The notes: generated by a model from the letters alone, not told the origin. A DNA stretch of 64,000 nucleotides from DATIRA01 sp963766505 (GCA_963766505.1 CAVYAL010000004.1:62001-126000); one strand, 5' to 3'; shown: positions 43,957 through 53,390, counted from the first letter of the stretch. Numbers and translations: made by a program.

Positions 43957-44850
43957 TTATCGGCCTGCAACATTCCCACGATTCTCATCAAGGCTTGACG
44001 AGTCAATCACTGCTTCGGCCGTTGGCCCTTCGTAGTAGAAGACTCCAACTCCAACTCTGCGACCCGCAACTCTTGTTGCAGACTCCGCAACGGCACCTTC
44101 GTTCTCGGATAGCCAATCATCCATCGTTTCGATAAACGCCGTTGCTTCCTGCCTAGCCCATCTTCTGAAGATTGGCACTAACGCCTCCGGCAGTTGGTCC
44201 GCGTACGCAAATCTCTGAATAAACCCATCCGCAGTTCGTGTGGGATTTGCATTGTGCTCAATTCCTGCTGCAAGCGGGAATAGCATTCCAGACATCACTG
44301 TCACAGCGCGCTCATCCACGTCTGCAGGAACGTAGTAGCGCTTCAGGACCATCAGCCGACCATCATCAAGCTCCGCAATCGCTCCAGCTCTTCGAAGCTC
44401 TGCCTTGACAGCCCCGACTGGTAGGTCGCCCGCAACGAGGCGCACCAGTCGTGCAAAACTGCGTCCAGATCCCTCAGTTTCAACAGCGAGCTCAACCGGC
44501 TCGCCTTTACTGTTCAAGAACTTTGGATCTGTATGCCATGCATATAACACCCGTGCTAACGGGCCTGCTCGGTCAGTCGCCAGGTCATCAGGGCTAGCTA
44601 GAGACGACTCCGCCAATTCCGTTAGTTTCCTAATTTCCTTGCGCGAAAGACCTGTTCTCGCTGCCACACGTGACGCATTTGGTCTGCGACCCCTAGAATC
44701 CACTTCGGAACAGGCCTCTTCAACAAAGGCTCGCTTGGCTGCCTCCCCAAATTGCTTGTACGTGATGCCTGACCTAAGCATTAGCTTTGCTATTGGCCGC
44801 AGGCACGCATACACAGAGTCAAGCAGCCTGCGCTGAGTAGGGTCACTCAT
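43957..44850 (-). CDS. DUF6502 family-like protein, paralog 2
   Basis: A 297-residue cytoplasmic protein related over its length to the plus-strand gene at 41.2 kb: CLRPIAKLMLRSGITYKQFGEAAKRAFVEEA, the helix-turn-helix-like NASRVAARTGLSRKEIRKL, LARVLYAWHTDPKF, LKRYYVPADVDE and FIETMDDWLSENE. The C-terminus (VGVGVFYYEG) matches VGVAMYMFV of the paralog. It faces the repeat gene from the other side. A palindrome lies over and just upstream of its start (44845-44863). Probable regulator by the helix-turn-helix; function unknown. Confidence 0.78.
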   Translation of the reverse strand: MSDPTQRRLLDSVYACLRPIAKLMLRSGITYKQFGEAAKRAFVEEACSEVDSRGRRPNASRVAARTGLSRKEIRKLTELAESSLASPDDLATDRAGPLARVLYAWHTDPKFLNSKGEPVELAVETEGSGRSFARLVRLVAGDLPVGAVKAELRRAGAIAELDDGRLMVLKRYYVPADVDERAVTVMSGMLFPLAAGIEHNANPTRTADGFIQRFAYADQLPEALVPIFRRWARQEATAFIETMDDWLSENEGAVAESATRVAGRRVGVGVFYYEGPTAEAVIDSSSLDENRGNVAGR

Positions 44851-44863
44851 TCGTGAGTCTCAC
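44845..44863. promoter_or_regulatory. Nested palindromes at the start of DUF6502 paralog 2
   Basis: GTGAG-T-CTCAC (44853-44863) is a perfect palindrome and overlaps a second inverted repeat ACTCA-TTCG-TGAGT (44845-44858) that includes the start codon region. Could be an operator or an RNA hairpin hiding the ribosome binding site. Confidence 0.35.
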
Positions 44864-44895
44864 TAAAAGATCGCAGACCTAATGAACATGAGAGG

Positions 44896-45471
44896 TCAAG
44901 CCACAAAAAGTCGGCGTCTGTAGTGCTGAAGTTCCAAAATCGACTCCCGCACATCCTCTAGCGCCAAATGCGTCGATTTCTTATGCACGCCCGCTGCAAC
45001 CTCTGGCGCCCAACGACGCGCCAATTCCTTTAGCGTGCTCACGTCGAGGTTGCGGTAGTGAAAGAACCGCTCCAGAGTCGGCATCTCGCGCGCCAGGAAC
45101 CTTCGGTCCTGGCAGACGCTATTGCCGCACATCGGAGATGCGCCTGGCAGCGCATGCCGCTCGAGAAAAGCCAGCGTCATGGATTCAGCCTCAGCCGCGG
45201 TCACATGACTCCTGCGCACCCGCTCTGCGAGACCGGAGGCCGCATGAGTCGTGCGATTCCACTCGTCCATCGCCTTGAGGACGCTCTCCGGCTGGTGGAT
45301 GGCCACGACGGGCCCCTCCGCGACGACATTGAGATTGGAATCCGTCACGATCGTCGCGATTTCGATAATGTGATCACTGAAAGGATCGAGACCCGTCATT
45401 TCCAGGTCGATCCAGACGAGATTCTCGCCCAGAAGGTTTGCTGTCTCGCTTCGCCCAGGCGGAGTATTCAT
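44896..45471 (-). CDS. orn: Oligoribonuclease
   Basis: A 191-residue DEDDh 3'-5' exoribonuclease that degrades dinucleotides, including pGpG from cyclic di-GMP turnover. Catalytic acids in WIDLEMTGLDP, MCGNSVCQDRRFL, and the HKKSTHLALEDVRESI His/Asp motif. The ATG at 45471 (MNTPPGRSE) is preferred over an upstream TTG. Divergent from the M48 protease, whose likely start is 60 bases away; orn next to rsgA and this protease is a known neighbourhood. Confidence 0.96.
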   Translation of the reverse strand: MNTPPGRSETANLLGENLVWIDLEMTGLDPFSDHIIEIATIVTDSNLNVVAEGPVVAIHQPESVLKAMDEWNRTTHAASGLAERVRRSHVTAAEAESMTLAFLERHALPGASPMCGNSVCQDRRFLAREMPTLERFFHYRNLDVSTLKELARRWAPEVAAGVHKKSTHLALEDVRESILELQHYRRRLFVA

Positions 45472-45530
45472 TGTCGCGGATTCTACCAAAGGCTACCCTT
45501 CGCCTCCGTGAACATCCCGAGCACCCTCCC

Positions 45531-46802
45531 TTGGCCTGGCTGACCACCGCATTCCTCGCGGCACTCATCCTGCACCTCGCGGTGGAGTCCTGGCTGACGA
45601 CCCGGCAAATAGCTCATGTAAGGAAGCACCGGGAGCACGTGCCCCCCAGCTTCTCCGGCGCAGTCTCCCCTGCCGATCATGCCAAGGCTGCCGATTACAC
45701 GGTGGCCCGCCAGCGGCTAGCGGTACTGGAAGCCGTATTCGACTCGGCCATACTGCTCCTGTTGACCCTGGGAGGCGGCATCGCCCGGCTGGGAGACCTG
45801 ACCCACCGGTGGTTTGACGGCCCACTCCTGCAGGGCACCGCCCATGTCCTGGCGGTCTTTGCCGTACTCGCGGTCCTGTCGATACCTTTCAGCGTCTACC
45901 GGACATTCTTCCTGGAGGAGCGGTTCGGCTTCAATCGCACGACCATCCGGATGTTCCTGTCTGACCTCCTGAAGGGGGCGATCCTCGGCCTGGTGCTGGG
46001 CGGCACCTTGGTTGCCGCGGTGCTCGCCATCATGGGTTCGGCGGACCGTGCCTGGTGGCTCATCGCCTGGCTCGCCTGGCTCGGCTTCTCGCTTGTCATC
46101 ACCTGGGCGTGGCCGCGTTTCATCGCCCCGCTGTTCAACAAGTTCACGCCGCTCGCCAGCGGCGAGTTGCGCTCGAGAATCGACGCCCTTCTCAGCCGCT
46201 GCGGCTTCGAGGCAGACTCCATCTATGTCATGGACGGGTCCCGTCGGTCCGCACATGGCAATGCCTACTTCACCGGGCTCGGCCGACACAAGCGCATCGT
46301 GCTGTTCGACACCCTGCTCTCCTCGCTCACTCCAGTCCAGGCCGAAGCGGTACTGGCCCATGAACTCGCCCATTTCAAGCTGCGCCACGTCCCGCAACGG
46401 CTGTTGGCAGGGGCGTTGATGTCCTTCGCAGGCTTCGCGCTGCTGGGCTGGCTGGCCGGGGAGCCGTGGTTCTATAGCTCTTTCGGTGTGCCCGAGCCCA
46501 GCAACGCAGCGGCCCTGCTGCTGTTCATACTGGTCTCGCCGGTCTTCACGTGGGTCATTTCGCCAGCCCTTGCGGCGTGGTCGCGCCGGCACGAGTTCCA
46601 GGCGGACGCCTTCGCCGCGAAGTACAGCGACGCCTCCGGCCTCGCAGAGGCTCTGGTAGCACTCTACCGGGACAACGCCAGCACGCTGACTCCCGACCCG
46701 ATCTACTCTGCCTTCCACGACTCACACCCTCCGCCGGTCCGCCGCGTCGCTCGACTGAAGTCCGAGCGAGCTACGTCATTCGCCCGGCATGCCGAGGCGT
46801 GA
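45531..46802 (+). CDS. M48 family membrane metallopeptidase (Ste24-like)
   Basis: About 423 residues with several membrane helices and the zinc site HELAHFKLRH (about residue 280); the third ligand Glu is in RRHEFQADAFA. The N-terminal part (TTRQIAHVRKHREHVP) is typical of Ste24/CAAX-protease-like bacterial enzymes. No ATG is suitably placed; the TTG at 45531 gives the family N-terminus (AWLTTAFLAALIL), while an earlier in-frame TTG at 45438 would overlap orn. Probably a membrane quality-control protease. Its stop overlaps the rsgA start. Confidence 0.9.
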   Translation: MAWLTTAFLAALILHLAVESWLTTRQIAHVRKHREHVPPSFSGAVSPADHAKAADYTVARQRLAVLEAVFDSAILLLLTLGGGIARLGDLTHRWFDGPLLQGTAHVLAVFAVLAVLSIPFSVYRTFFLEERFGFNRTTIRMFLSDLLKGAILGLVLGGTLVAAVLAIMGSADRAWWLIAWLAWLGFSLVITWAWPRFIAPLFNKFTPLASGELRSRIDALLSRCGFEADSIYVMDGSRRSAHGNAYFTGLGRHKRIVLFDTLLSSLTPVQAEAVLAHELAHFKLRHVPQRLLAGALMSFAGFALLGWLAGEPWFYSSFGVPEPSNAAALLLFILVSPVFTWVISPALAAWSRRHEFQADAFAAKYSDASGLAEALVALYRDNASTLTPDPIYSAFHDSHPPPVRRVARLKSERATSFARHAEA

Positions 46803-47710
46803 TGGTCGATAGCAAGCCGGGCACCGTCGTCGAGTCCTATGGACGCAGGGTGCTCGTCGAAGCGGCGGATGGAGAGACCCTCCCCTGCAAACTCAAGGGC
46901 CGCAGGCTGGCGGTCGTGGCTGGGGACGAAGTCCGGATCGAGAAGGGCCGCGGCTCCGACGACTGGACGGTCGTGGACCGACTGCCTCGCCGCAACGCGC
47001 TCTCGCGCAGCGACAGTCGAGGCGCCGAGGAAACGATCGCCGCCAATCTGGACCAACTGTGCGTCGTCGTTGCGCCGCGACCTCCGTGTGACCCCTTCAT
47101 CATCGACCGATATCTCGCCGGGGCCGCGTTCGCCGGAATCGCGTCGCTGCTGATCGTAAACAAGGTCGACCTGCCGATCGAGAAGACGGAGCTGTCATTC
47201 CTGGAGAGCTTCGCCGGTCTCGATCTGCCGACGGTCCAGGTTTCCGCTCGGACCGGGCGCGGACTGGATGCGCTGAAAGAGGTCCTTTCCGGCAGGCGCA
47301 GCATACTCGCGGGACAGTCTGGCGTCGGCAAGTCCTCGCTCTTGAACGCGCTCGCCGGCGAGCGGGCGCGGGCAACCGCCAGCCTCTCCGAGTCATCGGG
47401 AGAAGGTCGGCACACGACGGTCTCCTCGGCCATCATCCGACTACCCTGGGGCGAGCTGGCCGACTCCCCGGGAGTCCGGGATTACGCCCCTCCGGTCGTG
47501 CCGCTGCGCTACGTGCAGGCGGGTTTTTCCGAAATCGCTAACCGGGCACCGGAATGCCGTTTTCTCGACTGCCTGCACTACCAGGAGCCCCAATGCGCGG
47601 TCCGGGCGGCTGTCGAGTCAGGCCAGATACACCCCCGACGCTACGAGAGCTATCGCAGGCTGCTGAACCTGACCCGGGACCTCGAGGAACGACGCGGCTG
47701 GCGAAGCTGA
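46802..47710 (+). CDS. rsgA: Ribosome small subunit-dependent GTPase RsgA
   Basis: A 302-residue circularly permuted GTPase for 30S maturation. N-terminal OB fold, then G4 VNKVDLP, G1 AGQSGVGKSSLLNAL, G2/G3 EGRHTTVSS and DSPGVRDYAP, and a zinc-binding tail with CRFLDCLHYQEPQC. A GTG at 46799 is an alternative start one codon earlier. Directly coupled to the M48 gene. Confidence 0.96.
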   Translation: MVDSKPGTVVESYGRRVLVEAADGETLPCKLKGRRLAVVAGDEVRIEKGRGSDDWTVVDRLPRRNALSRSDSRGAEETIAANLDQLCVVVAPRPPCDPFIIDRYLAGAAFAGIASLLIVNKVDLPIEKTELSFLESFAGLDLPTVQVSARTGRGLDALKEVLSGRRSILAGQSGVGKSSLLNALAGERARATASLSESSGEGRHTTVSSAIIRLPWGELADSPGVRDYAPPVVPLRYVQAGFSEIANRAPECRFLDCLHYQEPQCAVRAAVESGQIHPRRYESYRRLLNLTRDLEERRGWRS

Positions 47711-47871
47711 CGCGCCTGGATTTCCCAGTGATCGCCAGCACCACGACGGTCTGACATGGCAGTCCCAGGCCGGCCTGCTCGAGCAGCCCGGCCCTGCTCC
47801 GGCCGCGAAATCAGCCTGGGCTGGTATCATGTTGCATTGCAACGATCATTCTCAGCAGAGGAGACGGGCGC

Positions 47872-48621
47872 GTGCGCAGAATCATGGTTGGCGTGAAGCG
47901 CGTGGTTGATTACAACGTCCGGATCCGGGTCAAACCGGACAATTCGGGCGTCGTCACCGAAGGGGTCAAGATGAGCATCAACCCCTTCGACGAGATCGCG
48001 CTGGAGGAGGCCCTCCGTATCAAGGAGCGGGGCCTGGCGGATGAGGTTCTGGCCGTCAGCATCGGCCCGTCGGACGCACAGCAGCAGCTACGCACGGCGC
48101 TCGCGATGGGCGCGGATCGGGCGATCCTGGTCCAGACGGACGCAGCCCTGAGTTCCTATTCCGTGGCGCAGGTCTTCAAGCAGCTGGTGGATCGCGAATC
48201 CCCGCTGGCGGTGCTGCTGGGCAAACAGGCGATTGACGACGACAACGGCCAGTCCGGTCCGATGCTCGCCGCGCTGTGGGACCGACCGCAGGCCGTGGCC
48301 TGCTCCAAGATCGAGATCGCCGACGGGAAGGCCACTGCGACCCGCGAGGTCGATGCCGGCCTCGAAACGCTCGAGATGGACCTTCCGGCCGTGTTCACGG
48401 TCGATCTGCGGCTGAACGAGCCGCGCTACGTGAAGCTCCCCGACATCATGAAGGCGAAGAAGAAGCCGCTCGACACGCTGAGCCTGGACGATCTCGGCGT
48501 GAAGGCAGCAACGGCATACACGACGATGTCCGTGGAACCGCCGCCGCAGCGCCAGAAGGGCATCATGGTCAAGGACGTGGCGGAACTCGTCGAAGGGCTC
48601 AAGAAGAAGGGGTTGGTGTGA
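47872..48621 (+). CDS. etfB: Electron transfer flavoprotein subunit beta
   Basis: A 249-residue AMP-binding subunit. Begins with KRVVDYNVRIRVKPDNSGV, then SINPFDEIALEEALRIKE, SIGPSDAQQQLRTALAMGADRAIL and GKQAIDDDNGQSGPMLAALW, all standard for the beta subunit. The GTG at 47872 has GAGGAG eight bases upstream and is preferred to the ATG at 47884. A short inverted repeat GTTGC-ATT-GCAAC (47831-47843) lies in the leader region. Confidence 0.96.
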   Translation: MRRIMVGVKRVVDYNVRIRVKPDNSGVVTEGVKMSINPFDEIALEEALRIKERGLADEVLAVSIGPSDAQQQLRTALAMGADRAILVQTDAALSSYSVAQVFKQLVDRESPLAVLLGKQAIDDDNGQSGPMLAALWDRPQAVACSKIEIADGKATATREVDAGLETLEMDLPAVFTVDLRLNEPRYVKLPDIMKAKKKPLDTLSLDDLGVKAATAYTTMSVEPPPQRQKGIMVKDVAELVEGLKKKGLV

Positions 48622-49562
48622 TGAGCAAGATCCTGATCGTTGCGGAGCACGACGGCAAGAAGCTCAACGCGAGCACCGCCAAGTGCGTGAGCTGCGCGGC
48701 TCAGATTCCTGGCGCTTCGATAGACATCGCGGTCCTTGCGGCCGACGGGGCGGCCGTCGCGGCCGAAGCCGCAGCGCTGCAGGGCGTTGGCAAGGTCATG
48801 GCAGTCGACAACCCGGCCAATGCCGAGCCTGTCGCCGCGATACAGGCCCCTCAACTGGCCAAGCTCGCGGTCGACTATGACTACCTGCTCGGGCCTTCCA
48901 CGACCTTCGGCCGGGACCTGCTGCCGCGCGTCGCCGCGCTGCTCGGGGTCGGACAGGTCAGTGACGTGATGGCCGTCCAGGGCGCCCGGCAATTCAAGCG
49001 GCCGATTTATGCCGGCAACGCGCTCCTGACGCTCGAGGTTCCTGAGGGCACGAAGATCGTCGCGACGGTACGGGTCGCATCCTTCGAATCGGCAGGCCAG
49101 GACGGCTCTGCGGCAGTGGAGAAGGTCGCTGTCGACGTGCCGTTGCCGGGTCACACGCGATTCGTCTCCCGGTCGGGCGCGGCGACGGACCGGCCGGACC
49201 TGCAGACGGCGTCCCGCGTCGTCGCTGGCGGTCGCGCACTTGGCAGCGAGGAGAACTTCAAGCTGATCTACGATCTGGCGGACAAGCTCGGTGCCGCGGT
49301 CGGCGCCTCCCGGGCGGCCGTGGACGCGGGCTATGTCCCGAACGACCTGCAGGTCGGCCAGACGGGCAAGATCATCGCCCCGGAACTCTACATCGCGATA
49401 GGCATTTCGGGCGCGATCCAGCACATGACGGGCATCAAGGACGCGCGGACGATCGTCGCGATCAACAAGGACGGCGAGGCGCCCATCTTCGAGGTCGCGG
49501 ACTTCGGCCTGGTTGGCGACCTGTTCACGATCCTGCCCGAGCTGCAGAAGCAGCTGGGCTAG
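48621..49562 (+). CDS. etfA: Electron transfer flavoprotein subunit alpha
   Basis: A 313-residue FAD-binding subunit that with EtfB passes electrons from acyl-CoA dehydrogenases to the quinone pool through ETF dehydrogenase. The C-terminal FAD domain shows GASRAAVDAGYVPNDLQVGQTGK and PELYIAIGISGAIQHMTGIKDAR. Start overlaps the etfB stop. No acyl-CoA dehydrogenase follows; the next gene is convergent. Confidence 0.97.
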   Translation: MSKILIVAEHDGKKLNASTAKCVSCAAQIPGASIDIAVLAADGAAVAAEAAALQGVGKVMAVDNPANAEPVAAIQAPQLAKLAVDYDYLLGPSTTFGRDLLPRVAALLGVGQVSDVMAVQGARQFKRPIYAGNALLTLEVPEGTKIVATVRVASFESAGQDGSAAVEKVAVDVPLPGHTRFVSRSGAATDRPDLQTASRVVAGGRALGSEENFKLIYDLADKLGAAVGASRAAVDAGYVPNDLQVGQTGKIIAPELYIAIGISGAIQHMTGIKDARTIVAINKDGEAPIFEVADFGLVGDLFTILPELQKQLG

Positions 49563-49575
49563 ACGCCTGCTTCGC

Positions 49576-49611
49576 GGCCCACTCCCAGGCCAGCCGGCCC
49601 GGGAGTGGGCC
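49576..49611. terminator. Hairpin between convergent etfA and ugd
   Basis: An 11-bp perfect stem (GGCCCACTCCC/GGGAGTGGGCC) with a 14-base loop lies between the two convergent stop codons. No U-tract on either side, so a terminator role is only likely by position. Confidence 0.4.
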
Positions 49612-49631
49612 GGTACCAGCAAGCCAGGCGC

Positions 49632-50969
49632 TCAGACCGGCAGCGGTTCGCCGCGTCCGATGCCGAAGTAGCGGAGCCCGAAGCTGGTGACGAAGCCCGG
49701 ATCGTAGACGTTGCGGCCATCGAAAATGACGGGATGCTTGAGCGCATCCCGGATCATCTCGAAGTCGGGGCTGCGGAACTCCTGCCACTCGGTCACCAGC
49801 ACCAGCGCATCGGCGCCCTCGAGCGCCTGCTCAGCACTCGAGGTCAGCACGAGGCCGGAGCGCTCCCCATAGAGGCGGCGCGCCTCGTCCATCGCCACCG
49901 GATCGTAGGCGCGCACGGCGGCTCCCGCTTCCCACAGGGCCTCGAGGAGATCCCGGCTGGGCGCCTCACGCATATCATCGGTGTTCGGCTTGAACGCGAG
50001 CCCCCACACTGCAATCGTGCGGCCCTCGAGCTTGCCCCCGAAGAAGGCGTTCAGCTTGCCGAACAGCACCTGCTTCTGGCGCTTGTTGACCGACTCGACG
50101 GACTGGAGCACTTCCGCCTCGAAGTCCAGCTCTCCGGCACTGTGGATCAGCGCCTTGACGTCCTTCGGGAAGCACGAGCCGCCATAGCCGGCACCGGGGT
50201 AGATGAAGCTGTAGCCGATGCGGGGGTCGGACCCGATTCCGAGCCGAACCTTCTCGACATCCGCGCCCATACGCTCGGCGAGATTCGCGATCTCGTTCAT
50301 GAAGCTGATCTTCGTGGCCAGCATCGCGTTGGCCGCGTACTTCGTGAGCTCCGCGGAGCGTACGTCCATGACGATCATCCGCTCGTGATTGCGGGTGAAC
50401 GGGTCGTAAAGCGTCTTCAGCAGCTCTGCCGTACGTGGGTTGTCCGTCCCGACGATGACGCGGTCCGGCTTCATGAAGTCCGCAACCGCAGCGCCTTCCT
50501 TCAGGAACTCGGGATTGGAAACGACGTCGAACTCCAGCTTGACCCCGCGCTCGGCCAGCGTCTGTTCGATGCGCTCGCGCACCCTGTCGGCCGTGCCCAC
50601 CGGCACCGTGGACTTGTCCACCACGATCCTGTAACCGCTCATGTGCCGGCCGATGGTCTCGGCGACGGCCAGGACGTGCGAGAGATCAGCCGACCCATCC
50701 TCTTCGGGGGGCGTGCCGACGGCGATGAACTGGAACAGGCCGTGCGCGACGCCCTCCTCCGCGCTGGTCGTGAAGACGAGACGGCCCTTCTCGACGTTGC
50801 GCCTGACGATGTCATCGAGCCCGGGCTCGTGGATCGGGATCTCGCCCTTCTTCAGGCGCTCGACCTTGTGCGCGTCGATGTCCACGCACACTACGTTGTT
50901 GCCGGCCTCGGCGAAACACGCACCGGTGACCAGCCCGACGTAACCCGAACCAAATACTGTAACTTTCAC
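49632..50969 (-). CDS. ugd: UDP-glucose 6-dehydrogenase
   Basis: A 445-residue NAD-dependent enzyme making UDP-glucuronate. Rossmann motif GSGYVGLVTGACFAEAG at the N-terminus, KSTVPVGTADRVR, and the catalytic Cys in AGYGGSCFPKDVKAL. Last gene of the polysaccharide locus in the direction of transcription, 25 bases after wecB. Confidence 0.96.
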   Translation of the reverse strand: MKVTVFGSGYVGLVTGACFAEAGNNVVCVDIDAHKVERLKKGEIPIHEPGLDDIVRRNVEKGRLVFTTSAEEGVAHGLFQFIAVGTPPEEDGSADLSHVLAVAETIGRHMSGYRIVVDKSTVPVGTADRVRERIEQTLAERGVKLEFDVVSNPEFLKEGAAVADFMKPDRVIVGTDNPRTAELLKTLYDPFTRNHERMIVMDVRSAELTKYAANAMLATKISFMNEIANLAERMGADVEKVRLGIGSDPRIGYSFIYPGAGYGGSCFPKDVKALIHSAGELDFEAEVLQSVESVNKRQKQVLFGKLNAFFGGKLEGRTIAVWGLAFKPNTDDMREAPSRDLLEALWEAGAAVRAYDPVAMDEARRLYGERSGLVLTSSAEQALEGADALVLVTEWQEFRSPDFEMIRDALKHPVIFDGRNVYDPGFVTSFGLRYFGIGRGEPLPV

Positions 50970-50994
50970 TTCTAAGTCTCTGTACTAATTGATC

Positions 50995-52122
50995 TTAGAG
51001 CCCGCTGGTCCGCCGCTTCAGCGCCTCGACGCAGCGCTGGGCGGTGCGTCCGTCCCAGAGCTGCGGCCTGCGTCCGGTCGGCCAGCGGCCGGCAATCACC
51101 TCGTTCATCTGGTTCGCGAGATCCTGTGGCTTCACCAGCCGATTGGAGCCCTCCGAGACCGTGATCGGTCGCTCCGTGTTCTCGCGCAAAGTCAGGCATG
51201 GAATGCCGAGGTAGGTGCTCTCCTCCTGGACGCCACCTGAATCGGTGATGACCGCAAGGGCAGAACCAACGAGATTCATGAACTGGATGTAGCCGAGCGG
51301 CTCGGTCAACAGGATCCGACCTCGCCCGCCATGCTCGCCGGAACCCGATGAGGTCAAGGTCTCGAGCAGGCCGAACTCCTCGAGCTTCTTCCTCGTGCGC
51401 GGATGGACCGCGAACACCAGGGGCAGGTGCCGTGAGACCTCCACCAGCTGCTGGACCAGCGGCTCGAGTGTGTCGCGCCGGTCAACGTTCGACGGCCGGT
51501 GCAGTGTCACGATGGCGTAGCCTCCGGGCTCCAGGCCCATCGAGGCTCGCGTCCCGTCAGCTTCGATCGCCGGTCGCATCATCTCGTAGGAGTCGATCAT
51601 GATGTTGCCGACGCGGTCGATCTTCGACGCCGGCACACCCTCCCGGGCGAGGTTTTCATCTGCGTCCGGCGACGGCGTCCACAGCACGTCGCAGATCGCG
51701 TCCGTCACGAGCCTGTTGATCTCCTCAGGCATGCGGCGGTCACCGCTGCGCAGGCCCGCCTCGAGGTGCACGACGGGAATCCAGAGCTTGGTTCCCACCA
51801 TCGCGCAGGCGGCAGTGGAGTTGACGTCCCCGACCACGATGATCCAGTCCGGGCGCTCGCGCATCGCGACCTGCTCGTAGGCGATCATCACGCCGCCGGT
51901 CTGCTCGGCATGAGTGCCGCTGCCGACCTCGAGGTGGAACTGCGGACGGGGCAGTCGCAGATCCCGGAAGAATGCGTCCGACATGTTCGCGTCGTAGTGC
52001 TGCCCGGTGTGCACTATCGCCGGACGGCACCAGCTCTCGCGCTCGAGCGCATGGTAAAGCGGCGCAATCTTCATGAAATTCGGCCGCGCGGCGGCGACGA
52101 GGTGGACTGATGTCTGGCTCAT
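50995..52122 (-). CDS. wecB: UDP-N-acetylglucosamine 2-epimerase (non-hydrolysing)
   Basis: A 375-residue enzyme interconverting UDP-GlcNAc and UDP-ManNAc. Markers: AARPNFMKIAPLYHALERE, VVGDVNSTAACAM, HLEAGLRSGDRRMPEEINR, and DSGGVQEESTYLGIPCLTLR. wecC, which would oxidise UDP-ManNAc, is not in the window. The ATG at 52122 with GGAG just upstream is chosen over the TTG at 52131. Confidence 0.95.
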   Translation of the reverse strand: MSQTSVHLVAAARPNFMKIAPLYHALERESWCRPAIVHTGQHYDANMSDAFFRDLRLPRPQFHLEVGSGTHAEQTGGVMIAYEQVAMRERPDWIIVVGDVNSTAACAMVGTKLWIPVVHLEAGLRSGDRRMPEEINRLVTDAICDVLWTPSPDADENLAREGVPASKIDRVGNIMIDSYEMMRPAIEADGTRASMGLEPGGYAIVTLHRPSNVDRRDTLEPLVQQLVEVSRHLPLVFAVHPRTRKKLEEFGLLETLTSSGSGEHGGRGRILLTEPLGYIQFMNLVGSALAVITDSGGVQEESTYLGIPCLTLRENTERPITVSEGSNRLVKPQDLANQMNEVIAGRWPTGRRPQLWDGRTAQRCVEALKRRTSGL

Positions 52123-52221
52123 ATGCTCCAACTGTAAGGATGCGCGGGCGCTACGGCGCCTTGATCCGCTGGAGTCTAGCCCCGAAACCCCGCGAAATCG
52201 TGAATCCCGACCGCAAACCTG

Positions 52222-53328
52222 CTACGACCGGCCGTCGCCCCGCAGCACCTTCCCCGCGGCCGCAGATGCCCTTCGACGATAAGCGGGCGGCACAAGCCGC
52301 AGGAACATCGTCGAACGATTGACCAGGTAGACGACACCTGGGCCAAGCAGCAGAAGCAGCCCCAACGAGACCCATTCGGGGACCCCGAGGCGATTCAGGA
52401 CCAGTCCCGCTGCCGCGAACAGCGCCGACATGCTTATCGAGATGAAGAAGACGCTTCGCACGCCGAAGCCGTTGCGGGTCAATACGTGGTGGAAGTGCTG
52501 ATTATCAGCGCGGAATGGCGAGCGACGCGCGAGGATCCTGCGTGTCGTCGACCAGAGCAACTCGAAGAGCGGCCATGCAATCAACCACAGCACGGTCACC
52601 GGCGGCAACGCCGACGCCGGTTCCTGCGTCAGCTCGATGCAGACCAGCGCGACGAAGAAGCCGAGGATCGTGCTGCCAGCATCACCCATGAAGCAACGCA
52701 TGTACTGGTTGAAATGCAGCGGTGCGTTGAAGATCAGGAATGCGCTGACCGCGCCGATCATGATCATCGAGTGGGCAAAGATCTCGGCCTGGCCTGCCGT
52801 GGCAGCGACACCAGCCACGACCAGGAAGGTGACGAGTGCCACGCCGCCCGCCAGCCCGTCCATTCCATCGAGCATGTTGAAGGCATTGATTGCCGACATG
52901 ATCAGCAGCGACGTGAACGGCGCGGCCCACATCCCGAGCTGAATTTCACCCAGTCCGAACGGGTTGCCCAGCGAAGTGACCAGCATGCCCGTACCGAAGG
53001 TGATCGGCAGCGTGGCCCCGAACTGGACTATCAGCCTGATCCACGGCGACAGGTTGAAGCGGTCGTCCAGCATGCCGACGACCACCAGCAGCGTACCGGC
53101 CAGCAGCAGGTGGCTGAACTCTTCCCTTCCACCGATGGCGAGGGACAGACCAAAGACGATTCCGAGGAACATCGCGAGCCCGCCCATCAGCGGCACCTCG
53201 CCATGGTGTGTCTTGTGTCCGCCCGGCCGGTCCACGAGGTCCACGGCGTAGGCCAGCGGGCGCAAGGCCACGATTGCCAGCAAGGTGACCAGGAAGGTCG
53301 CCCCACCAGCGCCAGCTATTTGGTTCAT
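52222..53328 (-). CDS. WecA/MraY-family undecaprenyl-phosphate sugar-1-phosphate transferase
   Basis: A 368-residue polytopic protein with about ten membrane helices. Family motifs: GGHKTHHGEVPLMGGLAMF, GMLDDRFNLSP (Asp-Asp), NAFNMLDGMDGLAGG and CFMGDAGSTILGFF. It probably starts the repeat unit by placing GlcNAc-1-phosphate or a related sugar on undecaprenyl phosphate. The C-terminus is basic (PPAYRRRASAAAGK). The ATG at 53328 has AGGGA upstream. A perfect TATAAT lies about 60 bases further up. Confidence 0.93.
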   Translation of the reverse strand: MNQIAGAGGATFLVTLLAIVALRPLAYAVDLVDRPGGHKTHHGEVPLMGGLAMFLGIVFGLSLAIGGREEFSHLLLAGTLLVVVGMLDDRFNLSPWIRLIVQFGATLPITFGTGMLVTSLGNPFGLGEIQLGMWAAPFTSLLIMSAINAFNMLDGMDGLAGGVALVTFLVVAGVAATAGQAEIFAHSMIMIGAVSAFLIFNAPLHFNQYMRCFMGDAGSTILGFFVALVCIELTQEPASALPPVTVLWLIAWPLFELLWSTTRRILARRSPFRADNQHFHHVLTRNGFGVRSVFFISISMSALFAAAGLVLNRLGVPEWVSLGLLLLLGPGVVYLVNRSTMFLRLVPPAYRRRASAAAGKVLRGDGRS

Positions 53329-53390
53329 AGGATCCCTGACAAGTCGGATATTCGCGCGTGAGATCCGTCGCACGGGCGCAACAGCTGTGA

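Noticed and set aside
47775..47786. Palindrome CTGCTCGAGCAG between rsgA and etfB as an operator or terminator
   Set aside because: Short, lies in GC-rich sequence with similar chance matches, and has no U-tract or link to a promoter.
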